A DNA stretch of 64,000 bases. Origin: Candidatus Lachnoclostridium pullistercoris (GTDB taxonomy: Bacteria; Bacillota; Clostridia; Lachnospirales; Lachnospiraceae). The stretch lies in NCBI GenBank assembly GCA_019119775.1, contig DWWL01000044.1:49912-113911 (forward strand), given 5' to 3'. The notes under the pieces are model-generated. The model searched no databases, was not told the origin of the DNA, and worked only from the letters and a program-made list of their open reading frames with translations. The translations under genes were made by a program, and so were the position numbers. This document shows, one piece after another, positions 26,801-36,656 of this stretch (position 1 is the first letter of the stretch; every line of letters begins with the position of its first letter).

Positions 26801-27898
26801 ATGAGAGAATCAACCGTAGGTTTTATCGGTCTGGGCCTGATCGGCGGCTCTCTGGCCAGAGCCCTGAAAAAAGCCGTCCCCTCCGTGACAGTAATGGTCT
26901 ATGAGCGCAGCGCTGAATCTCTGCGCCTGGCCCGCGAAGACGGCACCGCAGACATTGTGATGGACCAGCTGGACGGCGAGCGCTTCCGGGCCTGCGACAT
27001 GATCTTTCTCTGCACCCCGGTGGAGTGGAATGAAGAGTACCTTCGCCGGATCCGGCCGTTTTTAAAGCCCGGGGCCATTGTCACCGATGTGGGGAGCACA
27101 AAGACGAGCATCTGCCGCCTGGCTGAAGAGCTGTCCATGGAAGACTGCTTTGTGGGCGGCCACCCTATGGCCGGTTCAGAGAAAACGGGCTATGAAAATT
27201 CCACCGACCACCTGCTGGAAAACGCCTATTATATGATCACTCCCCCGGCCGGAGCGCCGAAGGAGAACGTGGAGCGGCTGGCGGAGGTCGCCCGGGCAGT
27301 GAACGCCATTCCCCTCACCCTCTCACCGGATGACCACGACATGGCGGTGGCCGCCATCAGCCACCTGCCCCACATCGTGGCCTCCAGCCTGGTCAACCTG
27401 ATCCGGGATTCTGACGACGGCCGGGAGACGATGAAGCAGATCGCCGCTGGCGGCTTCAAGGACATCACCAGAATCGCCTCCGCCTCCCCGGAGATGTGGG
27501 AGCAGATCTGCATGACCAACACCGGAAATATCGCCCGCATGCTGGAGCGGTACATCCGTTCTCTGGAGACGGTTCTTGACGCCTTAAAGGAGAGAAATGA
27601 GCCGGCCATCTACCAGCTGTTCGACTCCTCCCGCTCCTACCGAAACTCCATCTCCGACAGGAGCCGGGGAGCTATTGAGCCGGAATACTCCTTCTCCGTG
27701 GACATTGTGGACGAGGTGGGCTCCATCTCCACCCTCTCCGTCATTCTGGCGGCGAAGGGAATCAGCATCAAGAACATCGGCATCAACCACAACCGGGAGC
27801 ACGGGGAAGGCGCCCTGCGCATTTCCTTTTACGACGAGAAATCCCGCCAGGCGGCATGGAACCGGCTGGAGGAGTACAAATACACGCTGATCCCCTAG
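26801..27898 (+). CDS. tyrA: Prephenate dehydrogenase with ACT domain
   Basis: A 365-residue NAD-dependent enzyme turning prephenate into 4-hydroxyphenylpyruvate for tyrosine. The Rossmann motif GLGLIGGSLARALK is at residue 9. The substrate region GGHPMAGSEKTGYENS is near 121 and the conserved SHLPH near 188. The C-terminal ACT domain begins near residue 295 (VDIVDEVGSISTLSVILAAKG) and probably binds tyrosine for feedback control. It is 14 bases after aroF. Confidence 0.95.
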   Translation: MRESTVGFIGLGLIGGSLARALKKAVPSVTVMVYERSAESLRLAREDGTADIVMDQLDGERFRACDMIFLCTPVEWNEEYLRRIRPFLKPGAIVTDVGSTKTSICRLAEELSMEDCFVGGHPMAGSEKTGYENSTDHLLENAYYMITPPAGAPKENVERLAEVARAVNAIPLTLSPDDHDMAVAAISHLPHIVASSLVNLIRDSDDGRETMKQIAAGGFKDITRIASASPEMWEQICMTNTGNIARMLERYIRSLETVLDALKERNEPAIYQLFDSSRSYRNSISDRSRGAIEPEYSFSVDIVDEVGSISTLSVILAAKGISIKNIGINHNREHGEGALRISFYDEKSRQAAWNRLEEYKYTLIP

Positions 27899-27932
27899 GG
27901 GCGGCCGGAAGAGAAGAAAGGAAGCAACCACC

Positions 27933-29210
27933 ATGAAATTTTCATCCTCATCCCCTCTGCGGGGCTGTTTAAACGTGCCGGGGGACAAATCCATCTCCCA
28001 CCGCAGCGTCATGTTCGGCGCCCTGGCGAAGGGAACCACAGAGATTTCCAACTTTTTAAAGGGGGCGGACTGCCTCTCCACCATCTCCTGCTTCCGCTCC
28101 ATGGGAGTGGACATCCAGGAAACGGACCAGACGATCCTGGTCCGCGGAAAAGGGCTGCACGGCCTTCGCCGGCCGGACCATGTGCTGGACTGCGGCAACA
28201 GCGGCACCACCACCCGGCTCATCAGCGGCATTCTGGCCGGGCAGGATTTTGACGTGACCCTCACCGGGGACGAATCCATCCAGAAACGTCCCATGAAGCG
28301 GATCATAGAGCCGCTCTCCCTCATGGGCGCCCATATTTTAAGCGTGCGGGGAAATGACTGCGCTCCCCTCTCCATCTCCGGCTCCCATCTTCACGGGATC
28401 TCCTACTCCACTCCCGTGGCCTCCGCCCAGGTCAAATCGGCCATCCTGCTGGCCGGGCTTTACGCCGACGGGGAAACCAGAGTGACGGAGCCGGCCAGAT
28501 CCAGGAACCACACGGAGCTGATGCTCGCCTCCTTCGGCGCCGACGTAAAGACGGAAGGCACCACCGCAATTATCCGGCCGGCCAAAGAGCTGTTCAGCCA
28601 GAGCATTCAGGTGCCGGGTGACATTTCCTCCGCCGCCTTTTTCATGGCCGCCGCCCTTCTCGTCCCCGGCTCTGAGGTGCTCTTGAAAAATGTGGGAATC
28701 AATCCCACCCGGGACGGAGTTCTGCGGGTGTTCCGCCAGATGGGAGGAGAGATCGAGACAGTCAGCCAGACCTCCCGCGCAGGGGAGCCGGCCGCTGACC
28801 TGCTTGTAAGGTCCAGCCGCCTCCACGGCACGGAGATTGGCGGGGACATTATCCCCACCCTGATCGATGAGCTGCCGGTGATCGCCGCGGCCGCCTGTTT
28901 TGCCGACGGCGTCACCGTAATCCGGGACGCGGCAGAGCTGAAGGTAAAGGAATCCAACCGTATCCAGGCCATGGCGGAAAACCTGACCGCCATGGGCGCG
29001 GACGTGACAGAGACAGAGGACGGAATGATCATCCGCGGCGGAAAGCCCCTTCACGGGGCCGTGATTGACAGCCGGAACGACCACCGCATCGCCATGACTT
29101 TCGCCGTGGCGGCCTTAGCCTCCCAGGGAGAGGTATCCATCCCCCAGTGGGATTGTGTGAACATCTCCTATCCTGCGTTTCTGGACGATCTCCGCTCCCT
29201 GATGGGGTGA
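27933..29210 (+). CDS. aroA: 3-phosphoshikimate 1-carboxyvinyltransferase (EPSP synthase)
   Basis: A 425-residue enzyme joining phosphoenolpyruvate to shikimate 3-phosphate. Both inverse repeats of the fold are present. Motifs are VPGDKSISHRSVMFGALAKGTTEISNFL near residue 13, DCGNSGTTTRLISGIL near 86, STPVASAQVKSAILLAGLYADG near 155, and VKESNRIQAMAENLTAMGADV near 335. The pattern GNSGTTTR with Ala/Gly choices at the inhibitor-sensitive loop cannot be classed from here without comparison. It ends the aro operon and is followed by a strong hairpin. Confidence 0.96.
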   Translation: MKFSSSSPLRGCLNVPGDKSISHRSVMFGALAKGTTEISNFLKGADCLSTISCFRSMGVDIQETDQTILVRGKGLHGLRRPDHVLDCGNSGTTTRLISGILAGQDFDVTLTGDESIQKRPMKRIIEPLSLMGAHILSVRGNDCAPLSISGSHLHGISYSTPVASAQVKSAILLAGLYADGETRVTEPARSRNHTELMLASFGADVKTEGTTAIIRPAKELFSQSIQVPGDISSAAFFMAAALLVPGSEVLLKNVGINPTRDGVLRVFRQMGGEIETVSQTSRAGEPAADLLVRSSRLHGTEIGGDIIPTLIDELPVIAAAACFADGVTVIRDAAELKVKESNRIQAMAENLTAMGADVTETEDGMIIRGGKPLHGAVIDSRNDHRIAMTFAVAALASQGEVSIPQWDCVNISYPAFLDDLRSLMG

Positions 29211-29278
29211 TGCGGCTGCCAAAATATACCAGGATGCCTCCGGCCGATGTGTCTGCATTGGCATGCAGGAAATTTAAC

Positions 29279-29321
29279 AGGGGCAGGGGATCTGCTTATG
29301 CAAGTCAGATCCCCTGCCCCT
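29279..29321 (+). terminator. Terminator between aroA and the class A PBP gene
   Basis: AGGGGCAGGGGATCTG (29279-29294) and CAGATCCCCTGCCCCT (29306-29321) form a perfect 16-base stem with an 11-base loop, followed on the plus strand by TTCGCTTT. It lies between convergent genes and may act in both directions. Confidence 0.8.
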
Positions 29322-29372
29322 TTCGCTTTCGGACGCTCTACTCCGCGGAAACCTCTTTCCGGTTCTTCTCCT

Positions 29373-31580
29373 CTAATCCAATCCAATGCCCGGCCCGCCG
29401 TGGATGCCCGTCACCGGCTCGGTGGGCGCCTCCGTAGGCGCCTCCGTCTCCGCAGTCTGGGCCTCCGAGGGCGCTTCGGTGGTGGAAGGCGGCGTGTAGC
29501 TGACCACATCCTTCTTCGTCCCCGTCTCAGGGCCCGGATCCTCAAAGGACGCGGCCGGCAGCCCTTCCACAAAGGAGGACATGGCGTTCTTCCAGATACT
29601 GGCCGGATAGGTGCTGCCCCAGAGAGAGGACAGAGTCTTTGGCTGGTCATAGCCCACCCACACTGTCAGAGTGTAGTAGGGCGTGATGCCGCAGAACCAG
29701 CCGTCCCGGCTGTTGTTGGTGGTTCCCGTCTTTCCGGCGGCCTCTATGTCACCGGTCCAGCCCATTTTGCTGGCCGTTCCTCTGGTGACGACTCCTGTCA
29801 GGATGTCCACCATCACCAGAGCCGCGTTTTTCTCATATACCCGCTTCTCTTTCGGGTCACGGAAAATCTCCTCCCCGTTTTTGTCCAGCATGGACACAAT
29901 GCAGGTGGGATCCCGGTATTCGCCGCCGTTTGCCAGGGCCGCGTAGGCTCCCGCCATCTCCTCGCTGGTGACTCCGTGGGTGAAGCCGCCCAGGGATGCC
30001 GCCAGATAGTAATCCCCCGGCACAATATTGTCAAAGCGCATGCTGGTCAGGTAAGACATGCCCACCTCCGGCGTGATGTCCGCATACACCGACCAGGCCA
30101 CTCCGTTCTTGCTCTGCTCCACGCCCCTGCGCAGGGTCATGGTGCTGCCGGGAAGTCTGGTCAGATCGTCCCCCTTCTTCGCCTTCTTGGCCGCGTCCAC
30201 ATCCACGTTCTTCACGATGGTGTAGGAATTGTAGCCGTTTTCCAGGGCGGGAGTGTAGACGATCAGCGGCTTGATGGCACTGCCGGGCTGACGGAAACTC
30301 TGGTAGGCACGGTTTAAGCCGTAGACGTCCGTCTCCTGGCTGCGCCCTCCCACGATGGCCTCCACCTTTCCGCTGCTGTTGTCGATGAGGGTGGCCGCCC
30401 CCTGAAGGGCATAGATGCCGTCCGACGCCGTATCCGTATTAAAGCTCAGTCCCTGGTCCACCGCATCCTGCAGCACCTGCTGCTTCTCCGGGTCTAAAGA
30501 AGTGTAGATGTCGTATCCGCCGGTGTAGAGATCCTCCTTGGACGCCGCGTAGGCCTCGTTGTACCGCTCAGTATAGTCTTCGTAGGCGGCGTCACTCTTA
30601 AATCCGTACTCAAACTGGAATCCGTTCTCCTCCATCAGATAGCGGACCGCGCAGAAAATGGCGTAGGTCGTCTCATAATTGTGGAACCCGTAGTCCGGCC
30701 TCTGGATGACGATCTCCTCCGCCGCGGCGCTGTCGTGCTCATCCTGAGTGATATAGCCCATCTCCAGCATATCGTCCAGAATCTTGTCCCGTCTGGCCAG
30801 CGCATTGTCCGGGTGGCGGTAGGGATTGTAGTAAGTGGGCGAATTGGGGATGGCGCAGAGATAGGCGATCTGGCTTAAGCTCAGCTCTTTGGAAGATTTT
30901 CCGAAATAGCCGATGGCCGCCGCCTCCAGACCATAGTATGTATTGGCAAAGCTGATGTCATTGACATAGAACTCCATGATCTGTTCTTTGGTGTATTTTT
31001 TGGTCAGTTCCCTGGCGATGAGAATCTCCTTTGCCTTTCGCTCTAAGGAAACCTCGTTGGTGAGGAAACGGTTCCTGGCCAGCTGCTGGGTGATGGTGCT
31101 GGCACCGTGGACCTCCTCCCCGTCTGTGTAGAGATAGCGCAGGCCCACCCGCAGAATCCCCTTGAAATCCACGCCGGAATTTTCCCAGAACGTGCGGTCC
31201 TCCACCGCCACAAACGCCTGAACGGCATACTGGGGAATTTCGTCGTAGGGGAGATAGTAAGAATCCTCATCCATAGACAGCTTGGCGAGCACCCCGCCGT
31301 CCGCGTCGTAGATATAGCTGGATTCCTGCAGGCGGAACGTCTCCGGCGTGCTCTCTCCCACCACATGCTCCGCCATCTGCTTATACTCCGCGTAGAGCGG
31401 ATAGATCTTTGTCACTCCCACGATGGCGCACAGAATCAGGGCCAGCACAAACGCCACTGCCAGAGTGCGAGCCAGGATCTTCAGCACTTTTAACAGCGGT
31501 CTGAAGAGAATCTCCAGGCAGCTGGAGATCATGCGCAGTACTCTTTGAAAAGACATTTTTTCCTGTTGTTTTTCAGCCAT
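29373..31580 (-). CDS. Class A penicillin-binding protein (PBP1A type)
   Basis: A 735-residue bifunctional peptidoglycan synthase. A cytoplasmic N-terminus is followed by a membrane anchor at about residues 35-58. The glycosyltransferase domain carries the catalytic Glu motif VEDRTFWENSGVDFKGI near 125, and GASTITQQLARNRFLTN near 160. The transpeptidase domain has SAIKP (active-site Ser) near 430, SKNG near 485 and KTGTTNNSRDGWFCG near 620. The tail after residue 690 is a Pro/Thr/Glu-rich repeat (EAPTEAPTEP). It is 117 bases downstream of mntP. Confidence 0.95.
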   Translation of the reverse strand: MAEKQQEKMSFQRVLRMISSCLEILFRPLLKVLKILARTLAVAFVLALILCAIVGVTKIYPLYAEYKQMAEHVVGESTPETFRLQESSYIYDADGGVLAKLSMDEDSYYLPYDEIPQYAVQAFVAVEDRTFWENSGVDFKGILRVGLRYLYTDGEEVHGASTITQQLARNRFLTNEVSLERKAKEILIARELTKKYTKEQIMEFYVNDISFANTYYGLEAAAIGYFGKSSKELSLSQIAYLCAIPNSPTYYNPYRHPDNALARRDKILDDMLEMGYITQDEHDSAAAEEIVIQRPDYGFHNYETTYAIFCAVRYLMEENGFQFEYGFKSDAAYEDYTERYNEAYAASKEDLYTGGYDIYTSLDPEKQQVLQDAVDQGLSFNTDTASDGIYALQGAATLIDNSSGKVEAIVGGRSQETDVYGLNRAYQSFRQPGSAIKPLIVYTPALENGYNSYTIVKNVDVDAAKKAKKGDDLTRLPGSTMTLRRGVEQSKNGVAWSVYADITPEVGMSYLTSMRFDNIVPGDYYLAASLGGFTHGVTSEEMAGAYAALANGGEYRDPTCIVSMLDKNGEEIFRDPKEKRVYEKNAALVMVDILTGVVTRGTASKMGWTGDIEAAGKTGTTNNSRDGWFCGITPYYTLTVWVGYDQPKTLSSLWGSTYPASIWKNAMSSFVEGLPAASFEDPGPETGTKKDVVSYTPPSTTEAPSEAQTAETEAPTEAPTEPVTGIHGGPGIGLD

Positions 31581-31697
31581 ATGATTGTACCTCGTAAAAA
31601 TTAAAACCCCCAGCTACCACTTTACCACAGTTTTAACCGTTATTCCAGCCATAATTCTAAAATCACGCCCTGATTTTACATAAGTTTCTGGGAAAAA

Positions 31698-32270
31698 TCA
31701 CCCCAGAATCCCCAGATGCTCCAGAAGAATCTTCGCTCCCAGCAGGATGAGGATGACTCCCCCGGCAAGCTCCGCCCGCGACTCATAGCGGGAGCCGAAG
31801 ACATTTCCCACCTTGACCCCCGCGGCGGACAGACAGAAGGTGGTCACGCCGATGAAGGAGACGGCCGGGAGAATGTCCACGTCCAGAAAGGCGAAGGTGA
31901 TCCCCACCGCCAGAGCGTCGATGCTGGTTGCCACCGCCAGGAGGAACATATCCCGGACCGCCAGGGACGCCTCCTCCCCGCCGGTGCATTCCTCCTCTCC
32001 GGAAAATGCCTCCCGGATCATATTGATCCCGATAAACGCCAGCAGCAGGAAGGCGATCCAGTGGTCCACCGCCGTGATCTTATCCCGGAACTGGATCCCC
32101 AGAAGATAGCCGAGAAGGGGCATTCCGGCCTGGAAGCCGCCGAACCACAGGCCCACCACGGCCGTCTTTCCCACTGTGACCCGCTTCATGGACAGGCCCT
32201 TGCAGACCGCCACCGCAAACGCGTCCATGGACAGGCCCACCGCAAGCGTAAATAATGTAAGTAAATCCAT
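31698..32270 (-). CDS. mntP: Manganese efflux pump MntP
   Basis: A 190-residue membrane protein that exports Mn(II). The ATG at 32270 starts the normal N-terminus [28 protein letters not shown], and the length then matches the family. Six helices are expected, with two inverted halves each carrying the acidic DAFAV or DALAVG motif (first near residue 16, second near residue 123, [11 protein letters not shown]). The leader contains a 10-base hairpin but no sign of the Mn-sensing yybP-ykoY element. The translation start has GAGGGGAAAGAACG. Confidence 0.92.
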   Translation of the reverse strand: MDLLTLFTLAVGLSMDAFAVAVCKGLSMKRVTVGKTAVVGLWFGGFQAGMPLLGYLLGIQFRDKITAVDHWIAFLLLAFIGINMIREAFSGEEECTGGEEASLAVRDMFLLAVATSIDALAVGITFAFLDVDILPAVSFIGVTTFCLSAAGVKVGNVFGSRYESRAELAGGVILILLGAKILLEHLGILG

Positions 32271-32331
32271 CGTTCTTTCCCCTCTGGCGGCCGCGTTTTT
32301 CGGCAGCGCCGCCGCTGTTTTTCCGATACGA

Positions 32332-32361
32332 AATAGGTGTGAGAAAATTCCCACACCTATT
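32332..32361 (-). other. Leader hairpin upstream of mntP
   Basis: AATAGGTGTG (32332-32341) and CACACCTATT (32352-32361) pair perfectly around a 10-base loop, about 60 bases before the mntP start. No T run follows on the minus strand, so it may be a protein-binding site or a structured leader. A possible promoter (TTGCAA then TAATAT) lies just upstream on the minus strand. Confidence 0.5.
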
Positions 32362-32432
32362 CTGTAAAGCCTATTTATATTATCACAGGCAGGCGGCGAT
32401 TGCAAGATTTAATTTCCCCGCCTCACCGGCCG

Positions 32433-33248
32433 TCAGTCTGCGCTTTCGATGATCTCCTCCGCCATGGCGAACAGATCGTCCGCCGTAAGCCCTGTGTCTT
32501 CATCTGCCATCAGGCTGTAATTTCCGCCGCCGTCTGACCAGGTGACAAAGAGGTTGGTGACTTCGCTGCGCTCCATTCCAGGCTCTCCGTAGCCCACGTT
32601 CAGCTCTCCCGCGTCTGCCAGTGCCTGCTCCTCTGCCGTGAGCTCATAGTCCGTTCCCACAAAGAGGGAATCGTGCCGGAAATAGTTCAGGGTGATGCCC
32701 TCGTACTCCTCCGTGCGGTCCGGCGCGCCGCTCTCCTGATCCAATCCGGCCATGGGAGCTTCAATGTCCAGCGTCACGGTGTCATTTCCTTTTTTATAGT
32801 CCACCATGACGGAAGGGCTTTCCGCCACTTTGACCTGATTCTCGTCCTCTCCCTCCAGCATGATGAAATAGCCCTTGGAAAACTGGTAGCCGTTGGAAAA
32901 TTCATCCACCGCCTTCGGCACAAATCCCATCTGGTCCGCCGCCTGCGCCACCTCCGACGCCTGGCGGTAATCCGGCTGATCCACCGCGACCGCACTGCCG
33001 ATCGACACGACCTTTCCCGCCGCTACCGCGCCGAACGCCCCGATCAGGCACATCACTGCCGCTGCTGCCAGTACTTTTCTTCCTGTAAACCGTCGAAACA
33101 TAACCGAATCCTCCTTTTGTCCCGGCTCGCCCACCCGGTCTAAGATGCGGGAAAACTGTCTCTCCTTTTCCCTCTCATCCATCCGGACCGGCTCCGCCTT
33201 CTCTCTAAGCAATTCTTCCAGTTCCCTGTCAAACGGTTCTCTTCTCAT
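32433..33248 (-). CDS. Membrane-anchored anti-sigma factor-like protein
   Basis: A 271-residue protein. The ATG at 33248 follows AAGGAGGGCCTCT and lies inside the end of the sigma-factor gene, overlapping it by 20 bases, so the two are translationally coupled. The N-terminal 50 residues are charged and cytoplasmic, then comes one membrane helix near residues 60-80 (VLAAAAVMCLIGAFGAVAAG). The external domain of about 190 residues resembles DUF4367-type domains of anti-sigma factors. It probably holds the ECF sigma factor inactive until an envelope signal is sensed. Confidence 0.8.
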   Translation of the reverse strand: MRREPFDRELEELLREKAEPVRMDEREKERQFSRILDRVGEPGQKEDSVMFRRFTGRKVLAAAAVMCLIGAFGAVAAGKVVSIGSAVAVDQPDYRQASEVAQAADQMGFVPKAVDEFSNGYQFSKGYFIMLEGEDENQVKVAESPSVMVDYKKGNDTVTLDIEAPMAGLDQESGAPDRTEEYEGITLNYFRHDSLFVGTDYELTAEEQALADAGELNVGYGEPGMERSEVTNLFVTWSDGGGNYSLMADEDTGLTADDLFAMAEEIIESAD

Positions 33249-33801
33249 AGAGGCCCTCCTTTTCCTGTGCATCCAGCTGTCCTTTCAGATGTCTCCTTGC
33301 CGTGTAGAGCCTGGACTTCACTGTTCCCTCCAGGCAGCCCATGGCCCTGGCAATCTCCTTTGTGGACATCTGGTTGTAATAATAGAGCACGACCGCCGTC
33401 CTCTGACGGATCTCCAGACGTCCCACCGCCTCCCAGAGCCGCTTTTTCTCCTCCGAGCGGAGCACTGCCTCCAGGGGAGTGCTGATCTGGTCCGGCTCAT
33501 ATTCGTCCCGGATCTCCTCCGCCGGCTGCTCCCTGCGGTTCTTTTTTATCAGGCGCCAGGCCGTCCTGGTCATGATCTGGCACAGCCAGGACTCAAACTT
33601 CTCCGGATCCTTCAAATGTCTCCGGTATGTATAGCATTTGACAAAGGTTTCCTGCAAAATATCCTCGCTGTCCGCGTAATTTCCGGAAATCAGATACGCC
33701 ATACGCAAGACACGGCTCTGGTATTTTTGGAACAGCCAGGAAAAGGCTTCCTCCTCCCCCTGCTGCATCCGCACTATCATTTCTCGTTCCGTCCCGTCCA
33801 T
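33229..33801 (-). CDS. ECF-type RNA polymerase sigma factor
   Basis: A 190-residue sigma-70 family factor with only regions 2 and 4. Region 2 spans about residues 20-90 (AFSWLFQKYQSRVLRMAYLISGNYADSEDILQETFVKCY). Region 4 spans about 115-170 (LEIRQRTAVVLYYYNQMSTKEIARAMGCLEGTVKSRLYTARRHL). The adjacent anti-sigma gene overlaps its 3' end. Its target genes cannot be told from the window; an envelope-stress role is the usual assumption for this arrangement. Confidence 0.92.
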   Translation of the reverse strand: MDGTEREMIVRMQQGEEEAFSWLFQKYQSRVLRMAYLISGNYADSEDILQETFVKCYTYRRHLKDPEKFESWLCQIMTRTAWRLIKKNRREQPAEEIRDEYEPDQISTPLEAVLRSEEKKRLWEAVGRLEIRQRTAVVLYYYNQMSTKEIARAMGCLEGTVKSRLYTARRHLKGQLDAQEKEGLYEKRTV

Positions 33802-33886
33802 GGTTATCTCCCTTCCGCTGTTTTTCGGTGCACCTGTCTATAAGAGTCCTCCAGCGGGGAAACGGTTCATTTTTTACAGAAATTTT

Positions 33887-34522
33887 TTAAATTTCCCGGA
33901 TCATGCAGTACTGCTTCAGGTGAAAATGGGGCTTCTCCACCACTCCGTACACCTTAAACCCAAAATGTTCGTAAAGGCTTACGTTCTTTTCGTTGTGGGT
34001 CTCTAAGGAGATCATCATCCGATGCTCCTCGGCGTAGCGGATGGCCTCGCCGATCAGCAGGCCGGAGATCCCGTGATGCTGCATCTGGGGCCGCACGGCC
34101 AGGTAAATGAGATGCAGGCGGTTTTCCTGGTGAAGCTGGTCCGTCCAGCGGGAATTGAGATAATCTCTTCCCATGAGGAAGTTCCAGAAAGTTTTCAGGC
34201 TGATATCCTCGCGGATAAGGTATTCGTCCGTCTTCAGCTGGGCCCTCAGCTCCGTCAGATAAAACTGAAATGGGTTGTAGGGCTCCGACTCATCGGAAAC
34301 CACCAGGATCCCGTTTAATTCCGGGCTGTCGGCAAAAATCTCGCAGGTTTTGAAAAATTCCCACAGATCACACTCAAACAGCTCCGGAAGGAGCCTCTCC
34401 CTGGTCTCCTGATCCGGGATCAGGCTGTGATACAGCGGATCACTGGCAAAGCATTCCGTCAGCAGTTCTTTTAATTTGGGCAGATCCTCTCTCTGCACCC
34501 GGTATAGTATCTGGCTTTCCAC
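33887..34522 (-). CDS. GNAT family acetyltransferase
   Basis: A 211-residue protein starting at a GTG six bases after the M28 peptidase stop, with GAGGGG upstream. The GNAT core is recognisable in LAVRPQMQHHGISGLLIGEAIRYAEEHRMMISLETHNEKNVSLYEHFGFKVYG at about residues 140-195, with the acetyl-CoA loop QHHGISG. The acceptor is unknown. Tight spacing suggests cotranscription with the peptidase. Confidence 0.87.
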   Translation of the reverse strand: MESQILYRVQREDLPKLKELLTECFASDPLYHSLIPDQETRERLLPELFECDLWEFFKTCEIFADSPELNGILVVSDESEPYNPFQFYLTELRAQLKTDEYLIREDISLKTFWNFLMGRDYLNSRWTDQLHQENRLHLIYLAVRPQMQHHGISGLLIGEAIRYAEEHRMMISLETHNEKNVSLYEHFGFKVYGVVEKPHFHLKQYCMIREI

Positions 34523-34528
34523 CTTCTG

Positions 34529-36517
34529 TTACCCCTCTTCCAGTTTTTTCATTTCATCAATCAGCTTCTCCACCGAACGGGTGATGTAGCGGATGTCATC
34601 GTCGTAGCAGAGCATCTGCTGCTTCTCCGCCGCCTCCACCATGGCCGTCTCCTCCGCCAGGTCGGGGCATCCGTTCCGGTGCTTTTTCTTTAGTCCGTCC
34701 ACCAGCCGGTAGAGATTTTCGTGATGGACGATCCGCCCGGCTCCCCACTGCAGCCGGTCCGCCGGCTGGTTCAGCACATACTCCGTAAAGTACCGGTACA
34801 CCTCCTCGTCAAAGAGGAAGGCGTAGCGGCTGTTGTCAATGCTGTAGATCGCCTCCAGGGCCAGTCCCGTCTCCCCTGCCGCCAGGCAGTTCTTCGCCGC
34901 CCGCAGGCAGCGGAGGTTGTTCTGGATCGCCTCCTGGGGAAAGAGCACGCTGTCCTGCCAGTCCAGACGGACAAAATAGTCCTGTCCTTTCTGGAACAGG
35001 TTTAAAAGGCCGCTCTGCAGCCGCTCATCCTTCTGGCCCGCAAGGTTTCTCTCCCGGACTCTGGCGTAGAGCCGGTTTCCCATCTCCTCCGCCTCGGAGA
35101 GCCGGTCCAAAAGGCGGCGGATGGACGTCTCGTCCTCCTCACCGGTCACCGGCCGGATGCTTCTGCGGATCTGGGCAAACAATTCCGCAGGGTTTAAGGG
35201 AGCCACCGGCGTGCGGTCGATCTCCATCAGCAGCAGGCCGTAGAGCTGGTGGTGGAAACGGTACACCTTCTCGTCGTAAAAATCGTCGTTGTCAAACTGA
35301 GAATGATAATGAGTCTCCATAAAGCTGCCGCCGGAAAAATCGTTGACCGTGGACGGAATCCCGGCGATAGCCATGGAAAAATCGTCGGACCAGGTTTCAA
35401 TGGGCGCGCAGACGGTCAGCCCGTCGGGATAGACTGCCTTCGGGTCGATCCAGGCAGTGATCCCCCGGACAAAATTTTCCAGGAAATCCCTGTACTCGTA
35501 AGTGCCGCGGATGGCGTCCTGCCGGTCGTGGGCGTGGGCGGGCAGTTCAAAATTCAGGTCTATAACCGTCTCTTTTCTCCACTCCGGCCGCACCTTGAAC
35601 ACCTGCTGCCAGGCCCCGGTGGACCAGTCGTATTTGGAGTTGGTGATCCCCCACTCCTCCGCCGCCATGGCACAGACGACGATGGTCCGCTCCGGCCGGT
35701 AGCCGCAGGCGATGAGGGAGCGGGCCATGCTGAGAATCATGGCCACCGCCGTGTTGTCGTCCTGAAAACCGGCAAAATAAGAGTCATAGTGGGCGGTGAG
35801 AAGAATTTTCTCCTCACAGGCCCCTGGAATCACTCCCCACACATTGTAGGCCGGCTGGTCCCGGCGCACACGGCTGTCCGCGTCAAGCTCCACCGTCAGC
35901 TCGCCTTTTTCCGCCAGAAGCTCTCTCAAAAGGCCGGCATCCCGGCGGGACATGGAAAAGGCCGGAGCGTCCGCCGGCCCGGCAATGTCCTGAGCGTTCA
36001 GGGTCGTATCGTCGATCTCCCCGTAGCCGTTTTCCTGCACGGCGATGAGAGCGGCGGCCCCCTTTATGTGAGCCTGGTACACGGGAAAATTGATCCACCA
36101 CTCTTCTCTCTGATTGATGTCCGCCATCACCAGCTTTCCGGCCACATCGCGGCCCTCATAGTCCTCCGCCGTGCCCTTTCCCAGGTCCACTAGGGAAAAT
36201 GTCTGAAAGCCGCCGGTGACAAAATCCGTCTGATAAGCGCCCAGCTCGATCTCCCGGCTGACTCCGTCCCGGTCCTCAAAGCGCAGCACCGCCCTTTTAA
36301 ATTCCCAGGAATCCAGAGTCAGACGGTCCATGTGGACGTCCTGCAGTCCGATGGCCCGCATCTCCTCCGCCAGCATCTTTCCCGTCTCGATCTCCGCCTG
36401 GGAACCGGCTGTGCGGAACCCCAGGACAGGATTGGTCTTAAAAGTTTCCATTCTTTTCGCCAGGCGGTAGGAATAGTCCGTGTCCACCACCTGGAGATAG
36501 GCTTGTTTTATATCCAT
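34529..36517 (-). CDS. M28 family zinc peptidase with PA domain
   Basis: A 662-residue aminopeptidase or carboxypeptidase. The N-terminal region contains an inserted protease-associated (PA) segment (about residues 100-200, with AALIAVQENG). The M28 catalytic domain starts near residue 225 (NVWGVIPGACEEKILLTAHYDSY). Zinc ligands can be placed at AHYDSY, DDNTAV, AAEEWG and HYHSQFDN. A helical C-terminal region of about 200 residues follows. There is no signal peptide, so it probably acts in the cytoplasm. It lies between sortase B and the GNAT gene. Confidence 0.88.
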   Translation of the reverse strand: MDIKQAYLQVVDTDYSYRLAKRMETFKTNPVLGFRTAGSQAEIETGKMLAEEMRAIGLQDVHMDRLTLDSWEFKRAVLRFEDRDGVSREIELGAYQTDFVTGGFQTFSLVDLGKGTAEDYEGRDVAGKLVMADINQREEWWINFPVYQAHIKGAAALIAVQENGYGEIDDTTLNAQDIAGPADAPAFSMSRRDAGLLRELLAEKGELTVELDADSRVRRDQPAYNVWGVIPGACEEKILLTAHYDSYFAGFQDDNTAVAMILSMARSLIACGYRPERTIVVCAMAAEEWGITNSKYDWSTGAWQQVFKVRPEWRKETVIDLNFELPAHAHDRQDAIRGTYEYRDFLENFVRGITAWIDPKAVYPDGLTVCAPIETWSDDFSMAIAGIPSTVNDFSGGSFMETHYHSQFDNDDFYDEKVYRFHHQLYGLLLMEIDRTPVAPLNPAELFAQIRRSIRPVTGEEDETSIRRLLDRLSEAEEMGNRLYARVRERNLAGQKDERLQSGLLNLFQKGQDYFVRLDWQDSVLFPQEAIQNNLRCLRAAKNCLAAGETGLALEAIYSIDNSRYAFLFDEEVYRYFTEYVLNQPADRLQWGAGRIVHHENLYRLVDGLKKKHRNGCPDLAEETAMVEAAEKQQMLCYDDDIRYITRSVEKLIDEMKKLEEG

Positions 36518-36556
36518 GGTATGTCTCCTTTGCTGTCCCTTTTATGACAAACAGAT

Positions 36557-36582
36557 AAGCCAGGGGCCGAAACACCTGGCTT
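36557..36582. terminator. Hairpin after the sortase gene
   Basis: AAGCCAGG (36557-36564) and CCTGGCTT (36575-36582) form an 8-base stem between sortase B and the M28 peptidase. Only two T follow on the minus strand, so termination is weak there; the plus-strand side has TTTT. Confidence 0.45.
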
Positions 36583-36656
36583 TTGAGATTATACTTCAAT
36601 TTTTTTCTGTCCGCAAGTATGTGAGGCGTTTTCTCACGGCGCAGACGCAGGCTTCC

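Noticed and set aside
29247..30317. Long open frame opposite the class A PBP gene
   Set aside because: It is a shadow of PBP coding on the other strand, with His/Gly/Arg-rich composition and no domain.
32271..32432. Mn-sensing yybP-ykoY riboswitch ahead of mntP
   Set aside because: Only a simple 10-base hairpin is visible. The conserved loops of that riboswitch are not found.
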